NCBI RefSeq assembly: GCF_000820005.1
Contig: NZ_CDBL01000086.1
Coordinates: 1-64,000 of the forward strand
Direction: 5' to 3'
Source of the DNA: Aeromonas piscicola
GTDB lineage: Bacteria > Pseudomonadota > Gammaproteobacteria > Enterobacterales > Aeromonadaceae
Length of the DNA stretch: 64,000 bases
The notes below the pieces were generated by a model. That model had not been told where the DNA came from, ran no database searches, and was given only the letters and a program-made list of their open reading frames with translations. Of this stretch, positions 1 through 7,952 are shown piece by piece (position 1 is the first letter of the stretch; every line of letters begins with the position of its first letter). Both the position numbers and the translations under genes were made by a program.

Positions 1-2067
1 TTTGGTACATTGCGGGACAAAAAATTCAACACCTCGGTATTGGACTCATGCAACAATACCTTGCTGGTTTGTGATGAGCCTGAATTTTTGGAGATATTCA
101 AACAGGGTGCTGATCTTCTGCGATATACAGTTATTGAGTTTGACCGCAATGACCTCAACATACTACGACAGCCCCGTAATGGTAATGCAATGCTGCAAGC
201 ATCGGTGTTGTTGGCGGATAAATATCGCAGTATGATCGATTATCCGATTAGCGATAGTGAGCATGATAATTGGTTGCATGCGATGTTTGCAGATTGGTTG
301 GTGAACTATGGACGAACAACTAACCTGCCACAACCTGATTTGGGTGAATACATAAAAGAGACAAGCGAGCTGAGTAAGGGAACTAACGCTCATTATGTAT
401 ACCCAAAAACAGAAAATGACCGACGGACATTCCTTATAGCGGCGGACTTAGGCTGGCAATGGACGACGACAGGTTGGTATGCGTTGCCAGGTCAAAGCAT
501 AAGCTTGACTAGAAATGACGCTAGCCAGGACATCGATGTTGAAATTAAACTCAACTACCATCAACCGCGCACGAATAAGGCTTTTGAAGATAGGCTATAT
601 ACTGGGCCATTGGAGCTCATGACACAGCGTATAAAGCTGTTACCTGGGAAAACTGTGGTTTTTTCGAGCCCTTATGGTGGTCCAATTTACCTTGGGGCAA
701 ATGCTCAACATGAGCCAAAGAACGTGGATGTATCAGCAGTGGGTATTGCAAAGCACCCGTCAGTTCCCAACGGTGCAAATGATGCTGAATTTGATGAATT
801 CGTCAAGTTATTTGAAGAAACGGAGATCCCGCATGTCGACATCGATAACGGTAACACCCAATTACATATGCGCAAGGACCGCTTTATTGACGCAGATAAT
901 TTTACTGCTGATGCAGTGATAAAAATAGCTAGAGCAGTGAACGATGATTTGATTAACCCGATGTACACGTTGGGGGGGTTCGCTATAAAAGGAAAAACAT
1001 TAACAGAGTCGTTGCCATCGGATGTACTCTCTGTATGTACTGATATATTTGGTAACGCCGACTGTGTTGATGAGATATTACACGACAGGTCGAAAATTCA
1101 ACACGGTACTTTCGATCAACATGCTACGGCGGGCACCGGAGCGTCTGGTAATCCATTTACTGCGTCTTGGGTTTTTGACCCTATCGGCTGGGGCGAGGCT
1201 CATGAGATAGGTCATAATTTGCAAATAAATAAATTTGGAGCAAATTATGTTGATACGTTGAATGCTGACCAATGGCCGGCCTATACTTACCGAGCGACAG
1301 AGAATTCAAATAACATTTTCCCTTATTGGGTTAAATGGCGAGCTCATTACATAAATAACGAAAACGCCCCACTTATTGACGATGGACACATGAACAGCAA
1401 AAACCTTTTTTTTGCTTTTATGTCTGATGTGGCCAAGCTAAAAAATAGCGCGGGAGAACGTGTGGTTTTGGATCAAGACTGCAGACTCCTTAATCCAGGA
1501 GAGAGCCGTTATGAAGCTGGCTGGAAGGCCGGTGACAATTCAGCAAAAAATGACTATCGAATGATATTTTATATACAGATGGCATTGCGAGCTGACCGAA
1601 TGAAAATGCGCAATGGTACAATATTGACAAATGGTTTCCACCTGTTTACGCTGCTGTACGAGCACAGCAGAATATTTGATAAATATGCAGACAATGAAGC
1701 GGAGTGGGCCGCCAATCGGGATAAGCTGGGCTTTAGTCTTTTCCCATATTCAGGGCATGCAGTTTATGGTGGCAATCAAATCAAGGATATTCCAGGGAAT
1801 GACTTCATGCTAGTCGCGTTAAGCCAATTGACCGGCTATGACTGGAGAAGTCACTTCGATTTGGTTGGTTTACATTATAGCAGTCTGGCTGTTGAACAGG
1901 TTGCAGTTAATACTACCAAGGGTGCACTGCCAATGGGTATGTATATGCTGGATTGGGATATGCCTCCTGCAAATATGACGGCGGGATTAACATTCCTTCC
2001 CTTGTCGTTTTCGGATAATACGACAGTCTGGCGGGATGGTTCGTCACCAACTCAGTGCGCCCAATAA
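1..2067 (+). CDS. M60-family zinc metallopeptidase (AcfD/SslE-like), 5' end outside window
   Basis: The reading frame is open to the left edge, so the N-terminus (including any signal peptide) is missing; 688 residues are visible. The signature is HEIGH (residues 398-402 counted from the TTG at base 10), followed 28 residues later by a glutamate in the motif ATEN (residue 431). This fits the M60 gluzincin pattern HExxHx(8-28)E, in which the two His and second Glu bind zinc and the first Glu is catalytic. Relatives such as Vibrio AcfD and E. coli SslE are secreted or surface-anchored and cut mucin-type glycoproteins during colonisation. A terminator hairpin follows the stop. The regulators and fimbrial operon downstream support a host-surface role. 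The family call is firm; the substrate is inferred. Confidence 0.85.
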   Translation, partial: FGTLRDKKFNTSVLDSCNNTLLVCDEPEFLEIFKQGADLLRYTVIEFDRNDLNILRQPRNGNAMLQASVLLADKYRSMIDYPISDSEHDNWLHAMFADWLVNYGRTTNLPQPDLGEYIKETSELSKGTNAHYVYPKTENDRRTFLIAADLGWQWTTTGWYALPGQSISLTRNDASQDIDVEIKLNYHQPRTNKAFEDRLYTGPLELMTQRIKLLPGKTVVFSSPYGGPIYLGANAQHEPKNVDVSAVGIAKHPSVPNGANDAEFDEFVKLFEETEIPHVDIDNGNTQLHMRKDRFIDADNFTADAVIKIARAVNDDLINPMYTLGGFAIKGKTLTESLPSDVLSVCTDIFGNADCVDEILHDRSKIQHGTFDQHATAGTGASGNPFTASWVFDPIGWGEAHEIGHNLQINKFGANYVDTLNADQWPAYTYRATENSNNIFPYWVKWRAHYINNENAPLIDDGHMNSKNLFFAFMSDVAKLKNSAGERVVLDQDCRLLNPGESRYEAGWKAGDNSAKNDYRMIFYIQMALRADRMKMRNGTILTNGFHLFTLLYEHSRIFDKYADNEAEWAANRDKLGFSLFPYSGHAVYGGNQIKDIPGNDFMLVALSQLTGYDWRSHFDLVGLHYSSLAVEQVAVNTTKGALPMGMYMLDWDMPPANMTAGLTFLPLSFSDNTTVWRDGSSPTQCAQ

Positions 2068-2094
2068 ATCAGGCATAACGAATTAGCTATTGAA

Positions 2095-2124
2095 AAACAT
2101 GGCGCTATAGTGCCATGTTTTTTT
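2095..2124 (+). terminator. Rho-independent terminator of the M60 gene
   Basis: Inverted repeat AACATGGC...GCCATGTT with a short loop, followed directly by a run of T, starting about 28 bp after the protease stop codon. Confidence 0.75.
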
Positions 2125-2361
2125 AACATTCAATTTCACATCGATGCATGCCGAGGGATTGTTGTGAGCGGTCTTTTCGCTGTGGTGCTACGTATATCGT
2201 GATGTTAGAGCATTATGCTTGGTAGAAAAATTCCTTGTCGTGCCTTCTGTGAGAACATTAACACGTTCGATATCACAGATATTGATGAGACAGCATGTCA
2301 GGACCTGCAGGAAACGCCTCTTTTTTGTGCATGGTGGAATGATTTTTTTAGAGTAAAAATA

Positions 2362-3165
2362 ATGAATGAGCATAAATCCCTACCCTTTAAATCAATTTAC
2401 CCCAATGATGTGTCCACCTTGATAACCCAAATCAACAGACTGAATTATGATTTTTTGGTTCTGACTTTTTTACGTTCTCTCTGTAACAAAATTGGTTTTG
2501 ATTATTTTCGGCTCGCCATGTTTTCACCAACCTCGATACAGCGCCCTGATGCTCGGATCTACAATGGTTGCCCTTCTGTTTGGGTAAAAAAGTATCTGAT
2601 GTGTGGGTATGTCAGAACTGACCCCGTGCTTCGAACCGGAATGCGGCAGACTACGCCAATTTTATGGGCGCAGATCCTTTCGCAGTGCCAAGATACACAG
2701 GATAAAGCCGGTTTGGCAGTGATGTTGGATGCCAGTGATGCGGGTCTTAAAGACGGTATAACAATTCCTTGGCATGGCGTAACAGGACACCTTGGGTTGT
2801 TGTCGTTCTCCACTCGTTCAACGCACTTACGTTCTGAGTGGTTGACGGTAGCCCCAATCCTGTTGTATTTGGAAAATTACATGTTTGAAGCTATCGTTCG
2901 AATCATATCATCCGAATTACCGCCCAAGCCACTCGTCAGTAAACGGGAGCTGGAAGTTTGTCATTGGGCCGCAGAAGGAAAGCAGACGGACGATATCGCA
3001 AAAATTTTGGGAGTTTCTGCACGAACAGTGACTCATCATTTTTGTCGTATTGTTGAAAAATTGGATACAACTAATAGGAATCAGGCGATGTTCAGGGTAC
3101 TCAAGCACGGGTTGGTACAACTCAACATTAGCGCATCCAAGGTGAAGTTTATTGACGAGGAATGA
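2362..3165 (+). CDS. LuxR-family quorum-sensing regulator (orphan)
   Basis: 267-residue transcription factor with an N-terminal autoinducer-binding domain (about residues 20-180) and a C-terminal LuxR helix-turn-helix (about 190-255, SKRELEVCHWAAEGKQTDDI). The residues that contact acyl-homoserine lactone in TraR/LuxR are present with the right spacing: W and Y in VWVKKY, the DP pair in VRTDPVL, and the W in PILW, followed by a GLKDG stretch. It should therefore bind a signal, but no luxI-type synthase lies in the window. The ATG chosen gives the usual family length; an in-frame ATG at 2215 would add 49 residues with no similarity to the domain. Both starts have weak ribosome sites. Its place between a mucinase gene and a ToxR-like regulator suggests control of the adhesion genes, which is inference. 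Confidence 0.85.
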   Translation: MNEHKSLPFKSIYPNDVSTLITQINRLNYDFLVLTFLRSLCNKIGFDYFRLAMFSPTSIQRPDARIYNGCPSVWVKKYLMCGYVRTDPVLRTGMRQTTPILWAQILSQCQDTQDKAGLAVMLDASDAGLKDGITIPWHGVTGHLGLLSFSTRSTHLRSEWLTVAPILLYLENYMFEAIVRIISSELPPKPLVSKRELEVCHWAAEGKQTDDIAKILGVSARTVTHHFCRIVEKLDTTNRNQAMFRVLKHGLVQLNISASKVKFIDEE

Positions 3166-3458
3166 CAGGGTTACTGCCAAGGTACTGAGCGTGGAGCTCA
3201 TGTTTCGTATGGTGGTTTGTTGCCGATTATGGCAGTAAAAGGCCACGGTATTGTCAATCACTCTATTTGTCATGCCTCCCTGTTGCCTCTTTCCTAGGAG
3301 GATGTATCTTCATGCGTAGGGCTCCACAGTGGTCAAGCTGAGACAGAAGATGCCTTTGTGGGAGGGGCTAGCCCTAGAGTTACGCAACATACTGGCATCT
3401 GCAGACTATTAAGGGGGTCACACGTGACCTTTTTAGCTGACTAATATCGGAATTATCT
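3166..3458. other. Intergenic region with hairpin before the ToxR-like gene
   Basis: No gene seen. The notable element is GGTCAC-AC-GTGACC at 3416-3429, followed by five T. It is a short terminator for the luxR-type gene or an operator for the next gene. Confidence 0.45.
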
Positions 3459-4640
3459 ATGGTTACTTACGACTATTTATTTGATGAAAAAATAACCTTT
3501 TCGCCTCATAGGTTCACAATTTCCGCTGCACACCGCGCAATCAAGTTTAGCGAAAAGGAAACCATGGTGTTGCTGGCGTTATGTCGCGCGCATCCAGCCG
3601 TCGTCACCCGCCAAGCATTGATTAAAGATATATGGTCCGATGCTAACGGAGCAGATCGCAATTTAAATAAATGTGTGTTGCTTATTCGCCGAAAATTAGA
3701 GTCGCTGGGAGCTCCGCTTGACTCAATAGATACAGTACCAAGAGTCGGTTATCTCATGGCGTTGTCTCTGACCGCACTCCCAGTCGAAACCGATAGCTAC
3801 ACTCCTTCGGCATTGGAGGCAAACGACACTCAGCAGGCGACCAGGTTTTATCCGCTCAAAAAAATGCGACTTATGTCTATGTTGGTTGCCATGATATGTG
3901 CCGTATCGATTGGTATATGGTGGTATCTGCAGGCAACAACATTACTCCCTGTTGCGTCCACTAGTGGCTCGGTCGGAAAATTGTTTTATACTCAGGATAT
4001 GAATGCCAAGCTCAGCCAGGAGCTTGTCAAATTATTGGATAAAAAAATCACACTAGGTCTTGAAAAAGGAGGGCGTTATTATAGTTTGATATCACCTCGT
4101 GCAATTTCAATTGTTTTAGTGACAAATAAAGGACAAAAAAATGAGGTCGTACTATACCGCCATAAAGATGACGATTTATCAATTCAATTGAGTTGTGCAG
4201 TAAAAAATGCACTTGAACATAGTATGAGAAAGTCAAATAACACACGGAAAATATTTAACAGTGCATATGAGGGGGTTGAGGTTCTTTTTTTTAATAGTTG
4301 CGTGGTTGCTGACGGCTTCGTTGTCAGTGTCCTCCAGGTTGCAAATCGTTCAACCGAGCAGGTTGTTCAGCGCTATGTTATTTCCGATCAAAAATATAAC
4401 CCCGTGATATCTTTTTCTAGAGCGGCGATTATATCCATGGATAAACATGGTTCGGTGACATTTGATTATTCCAGGACAGCGGTTAACTTGAGGCTGAACG
4501 CAGGCACTGCGCATTCGGCTACAATAAACCAGATCATTTTTGACATAACACCTGCCGTGATGAGGCAAACATCGCTGAACTATGAAGATGGAGTTTACTA
4601 TACAGACCTTCTTGGTGGGGCGCTCTATTACACCGAATGA
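3459..4640 (+). CDS. ToxR-like membrane-anchored winged-helix transcriptional regulator
   Basis: 393 residues. Residues about 12-108 form an OmpR/ToxR-type winged helix (FSEKETMVLLALC..., the recognition-helix stretch NLNKCVLLIRRKLESLG, and the wing motif VPRVGYLM). One transmembrane segment follows at about 139-157 (MLVAMICAVSIGIWWYL), then a 235-residue C-terminal part expected in the periplasm. There is no receiver domain. This is the ToxR/TcpP/CadC layout, in which a periplasmic sensor drives DNA binding from the inner membrane. The periplasmic part matches nothing I recognise. Such proteins often control nearby fimbrial or virulence genes, so the small secreted protein and the fimbrial operon downstream are plausible targets. 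The gene is AT-rich compared with the core region, consistent with acquired DNA. Confidence 0.85.
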   Translation: MVTYDYLFDEKITFSPHRFTISAAHRAIKFSEKETMVLLALCRAHPAVVTRQALIKDIWSDANGADRNLNKCVLLIRRKLESLGAPLDSIDTVPRVGYLMALSLTALPVETDSYTPSALEANDTQQATRFYPLKKMRLMSMLVAMICAVSIGIWWYLQATTLLPVASTSGSVGKLFYTQDMNAKLSQELVKLLDKKITLGLEKGGRYYSLISPRAISIVLVTNKGQKNEVVLYRHKDDDLSIQLSCAVKNALEHSMRKSNNTRKIFNSAYEGVEVLFFNSCVVADGFVVSVLQVANRSTEQVVQRYVISDQKYNPVISFSRAAIISMDKHGSVTFDYSRTAVNLRLNAGTAHSATINQIIFDITPAVMRQTSLNYEDGVYYTDLLGGALYYTE

Positions 4641-5253
4641 AAAATCAGGTCATTTTTTATCTACCGTATGACCGACAGGCCCCTTTGTTGCCTATATTTG
4701 CGCAACAAAAAGGAGTCAATCGAAAGCAAATGGTGGCTCATCTCCATGGCCTTTAAGTCAGCATCATGGGCAAGCCGTTTCTCCCAGTGCTGACGGGTTT
4801 AAATTCAACCAGCAACTGTCACGGTTCTAGGCTATGAACGTTGGCGCTGCTGAGGTGAAAGAGATGGCTCTGCCAAACCCTCGCCCAAATAGACCAGACG
4901 AAGATGGCTACGATAGTTGCCGTTAAGGACTTTGTAGAATTGCACCATCATATAGAGCCCCCCACCTGGTGTTTAGCCATGTCCGTCTATCGGGAGAGGG
5001 GCTATGACGTTTAGGGTGCTAGCGGGTCTGGGTATTGTTGCGAAGCTGACGGTGTAATTGTCGTTTAACGCCCGGAGGGAAGGGTTGGCTGGGCGAAAAA
5101 TTGCCACATCGGGCTCCGCTCCCGGTTTCGTTAGGATGGTGGCGTTACCAAAAAAGTTCACATGCAATGAGATACAAGGTAATACTTGATACGAGGCAAT
5201 ACTTCACGAGTGGGTGTGGTTTTGCTCCTGACAACCCAAGCCAAGGAGGGCTT
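4641..5253. other. Gene-free stretch downstream of the ToxR-like regulator
   Basis: About 610 bp with no convincing ORF. Visible structure: a weak hairpin just after the stop (AAAAAT...ATTTTT) and an inverted repeat TTTGTTGC...GCAACAAA near 4684-4710. The last 150 bp probably holds the promoter of the following small gene. Confidence 0.5.
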
Positions 5254-5559
5254 ATGAAACTTACGGTCAGTGTATTTTTTTTGCTGTGCCTCAGTGTGCC
5301 ACCCATTGTCCAAGCCGGTGCCGGCCAGACGTATGGAACGCATGGACGCGTAACGTTCGTTGGGCGCGTGGTTGAGGGGGGCTGCCATCTCAATTCGCAA
5401 GCGACAGATGTGTTGCTGGTTTGCCCTTCCGGCACACAACATTCGACATTACCCCTACTCGCTGAACTCGCTGCTAAACGGCAAGACGTAAAAAATATCG
5501 AGTATTACTGGATTAACAGGAAAAAAAATCAAGCTGTCGTAACGATAAAATATAACTGA
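5254..5559 (+). CDS. Small secreted protein, fimbrillin-like N-terminus
   Basis: 101 residues. The start is fixed by a strong ribosome site (AAGGAGGG, 4 bp before the ATG) and a clear Sec signal peptide (KLTVSVFFLLCLSVPPIVQA). The mature part begins with GRVTFVGRVVEGGCHLNS, which resembles the first strand of type 1 pilins (G.V.F.G.VV...C), but the protein is about 70 residues shorter than a pilin and has only one further cysteine (LLVCPSG). It ends in a basic tail (WINRKKNQAVVTIKYN) whose alternating hydrophobic pattern resembles a pilin C-terminal strand. It may be a truncated or minimal fimbrial subunit, or an unrelated periplasmic protein. It stands alone just after the ToxR-like regulator. 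Confidence 0.6.
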   Translation: MKLTVSVFFLLCLSVPPIVQAGAGQTYGTHGRVTFVGRVVEGGCHLNSQATDVLLVCPSGTQHSTLPLLAELAAKRQDVKNIEYYWINRKKNQAVVTIKYN

Positions 5560-6822
5560 ACAACAACCAAACAAACCAGAGTCAGGGGGGGGGCGGAACA
5601 GGACAAAGGACAATGTTGCCCCCCTAATTTCACGACAAAGAGGCCGAAACCAGTAACTGCGTGTATCGAAGTATCGCTAGCTCGTCATGAGACAAGTGAT
5701 CGCCGATGATATCCGTCAGACAAATTCGATGTCCCTCTTTCGTATCACCAACGATGACTCTTTTTTGTGACACGATTTTTTTACTGTACCGCACACAGCT
5801 TGTCGCCCCTGACGCGCTATCAGCTGACAGCTTTCGGTGATGTTATTGACGTAACCGGTACCCAGCCTGTGCTGCAGTGGTTTGTGCAATGTTGGCCGCC
5901 ATTCGCATCATGGACATTTTCTAAGAATATTTTTACCGCCACATATCGCGGGTCTGCCATCGAGTGTAGCTTGCGCCAGGCTCAATAATTTTTGCCCCCC
6001 CCCGAGTCGATACTCGGGGCTGCGCCCTCTTTGGATGGCTGACGATAGGACATCCTCACCTGTCAGGCTCGTTTGTTGGTACTGCGCAGGCCCGGTGTGC
6101 ACAGGGGCACACTCGTTGACACAAATAAATGGGTTGTTGAGTCGCCCTTTAGCCAGTTGCAGGGATGGACTGAAAATTCCCTTTTGTATCAGTAAGGTGC
6201 AGGCAGTCTGCCGATACAGCTGATTGCAATATCCCATGGCGTCACCTCAACCCTGGCGGCGAGAGGGTCATGGTAAATTAGATACTTATTGTATTGGTGC
6301 CATTCGGCGGTAGGCGAGTACCTGGCTCATCATGCTGCGGTGCTCAGGTAGCCGTCCTTTGAGTTAGTTCTGTCACTTGGATTTAGGTAACAAGGTTGCT
6401 ATTTCCTGTGGTCCAGATTTTTGTACGTACTACCAGTGGCTCACATTAACGTCGCGATGCACAAAAATAGAACAGATGCAAATCAGCATATTGGATTGAA
6501 TTTTGAATTTTTCTGATTTTGATGCGCCATGCCAAGCCTCATTTGGAATGCTCTTGTTTTCATTTTTCGAACACCAATGACAGTGATTTTGATTGGAGCC
6601 CCTTAAAAGTAATTGATAAATAAGGGGTTATGTTGACACAACTCGCAATTTCAAAAAAACAAAAGCATCGCTAAACTCTAACTCTATGCATGTTCTAACC
6701 ATGGGCTCAACAAACTGAGCTCTTCAATGCATATCGTCCGATTGGACCCATTTCATCCACCCTTCAATACTTTGATGACATGCCCCCTGTAACACTCAGG
6801 GGCCAGTTGAGTGATGTAACTC
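5560..6822. other. 1.26-kb region without a confident gene
   Basis: Only short ORFs occur: one on the minus strand listed separately (5630-5794), a GTG-started 73-codon plus-strand frame at 5767-5988, and a 109-codon minus-strand frame at 5908-6237 with a passable ribosome site. The last two overlap each other and none resembles a known family. A perfect 8-bp-stem hairpin (CCCCGAGT-CGAT-ACTCGGGG) lies at 6000-6019 within a poly-C run. A CCCCTG...CAGGGG hairpin lies near 6784-6801, just before the next gene. The rest is AT-rich and featureless. Confidence 0.45.
5630..5794 (-). CDS. Possible 54-residue protein of unknown function
   Basis: A GTG-started frame giving a protein-like sequence (RVIVGDTKEGHRICLTDIIG, then DHLSHDELAILRY). 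Composition and lack of low-complexity sequence argue for a real or recently real gene. There is no strong ribosome site and no family I can name. It could also be the surviving 3' end of a longer gene. Confidence 0.3.
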   Translation of the reverse strand: MRYSKKIVSQKRVIVGDTKEGHRICLTDIIGDHLSHDELAILRYTQLLVSASLS

Positions 6823-7179
6823 GTGAACATTCCCGATCGCATTCGTCTTGCTGCAGAGCCCGGAGTTATTCGGGTTTTTCGCACTGACGACAACACCGTC
6901 ATTTTTTATGACCAAACCCTCTACCGCTGGCTCTCATTAGGGGGGGGCGTTCGGGGGAAAAGCAGGGCAGGTAAATGCGAGGGTCACCATTATGTGTGGG
7001 CCTCTCTGCCTGAAACGGTGTTTGTGCGCATGGCTGAGAGCGGCAAATACGGCAAATGGACCCGGACCTTCTGGGGTTATGAGTCGCGTGTAGATTGTCG
7101 GCATAATCCGGCTTACGCTTTCATTTATGCGGTTACGGAGCAAGATGCAAACCGCTCACGACCCATACCTTTGCAATAA
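6823..7179 (+). CDS. Hypothetical protein, first gene of a three-gene run
   Basis: 118 residues from a GTG start with no obvious ribosome site. The sequence is rich in aromatic and charged residues (YRWLSLGGG, KYGKWTRTFWGYESRVDC) with two cysteines, and has no signal peptide or membrane segment. I do not recognise the family. The stop lies 21 bp before the start of the next gene, which itself overlaps or abuts the EAL gene, so the three are probably cotranscribed. Any role is inferred from that linkage to c-di-GMP signalling. The start could lie further downstream. Confidence 0.5.
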   Translation: MNIPDRIRLAAEPGVIRVFRTDDNTVIFYDQTLYRWLSLGGGVRGKSRAGKCEGHHYVWASLPETVFVRMAESGKYGKWTRTFWGYESRVDCRHNPAYAFIYAVTEQDANRSRPIPLQ

Positions 7180-7200
7180 GGTATTTTGTTTGGAGAGCCA

Positions 7201-7914
7201 ATGGTGAGCATATCGGAGATGGTGTTGTGGACAAGACCTATCCGGGGGGGGCTACACCGAGCCGTCAGGATCATGGTAGCAGCAGTTGTACTCTGGATAG
7301 GGTTAACAACCATCACTATGGGTGACACTCAAGAGGCCACTGCACAGCGAAATTTTGCATTCCTGAGCTATGAAAAGACGCCCGGCGTGTTGCATATGAC
7401 GCTGGTGTCTCCAAGCACTCATGGAAATGTTCTCTTGGCCTCTGGCCAACGTGTAACAAAACTCAGTGGTGCGGTGTTTGAAGGACTGTTTTCGTTGGTC
7501 GTACCCGTGTCCTGTGAGCAGTTGCAACAACCGAGTCAATTGATATGGCAAGCCCGTGATTTACCTCCGATAATAGCCACGATCCCAGCCCAAACATGTA
7601 CGCCAGACAAACCAGTACAGCCGCCAGTCCAAATATTTTTTGAAAAAAATGTATGCTGGATTGATACGCAGGGCAATACCCTATGGCGTGCTGGGGTGGA
7701 GCTTGGCAAGCTCAACAATGCCACCGTATACCAAAATATGTACGGCCTGTACCTGCTTAATCGCTCGTCTTTTCGTGGCGAGGACATTACTCGGTTGCAT
7801 GCTCGCCGTTTGGCGTGTCCAACCGACCAAATCCTCCAAGAACTCGATCCCGTGCATGTAAAGCAGCTCTTCAAAGATGCGTTGGAATTTAGCAAGCAGG
7901 GTAAGGCACAGTGA
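7201..7914 (+). CDS. Hypothetical exported or membrane-anchored protein
   Basis: 237 residues. The ATG is preceded by TTTGGAGAG (GGAG about 6 bp upstream), which is better than the TTG 15 bp earlier. The N-terminus has a positively charged stretch followed by a hydrophobic segment (RIMVAAVVLWIGLTTITMG, about residues 21-39), fitting an uncleaved anchor or a signal peptide, so most of the protein should be periplasmic. Four cysteines in the mature part (in VSCEQL, AQTCTP, NVCWID and RLACPT) could form two disulfides. I do not recognise the family. The stop overlaps a possible GTG start of the EAL gene, suggesting translational coupling and perhaps a periplasmic partner for its sensor domain. 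Confidence 0.6.
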   Translation: MVSISEMVLWTRPIRGGLHRAVRIMVAAVVLWIGLTTITMGDTQEATAQRNFAFLSYEKTPGVLHMTLVSPSTHGNVLLASGQRVTKLSGAVFEGLFSLVVPVSCEQLQQPSQLIWQARDLPPIIATIPAQTCTPDKPVQPPVQIFFEKNVCWIDTQGNTLWRAGVELGKLNNATVYQNMYGLYLLNRSSFRGEDITRLHARRLACPTDQILQELDPVHVKQLFKDALEFSKQGKAQ

Positions 7915-7952
7915 CCAATGGTCTTCGAATGACTAACATAGTAGGTGGAAAA

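Noticed and set aside
2917-3273. Minus-strand 118-codon frame opposite the luxR-type gene
   Set aside because: Antisense to a well-supported helix-turn-helix coding sequence with no ribosome site.
5030-5100. GTTTAAC-containing stretch resembling an integron attC core
   Set aside because: The core does not fit GTTRRRY/RYYYAAC pairing and no second half-site was found.
5908-6237. 109-codon minus-strand frame with a fair ribosome site
   Set aside because: It runs through a poly-C hairpin, overlaps another possible ORF and resembles nothing known; noted only in the region entry.
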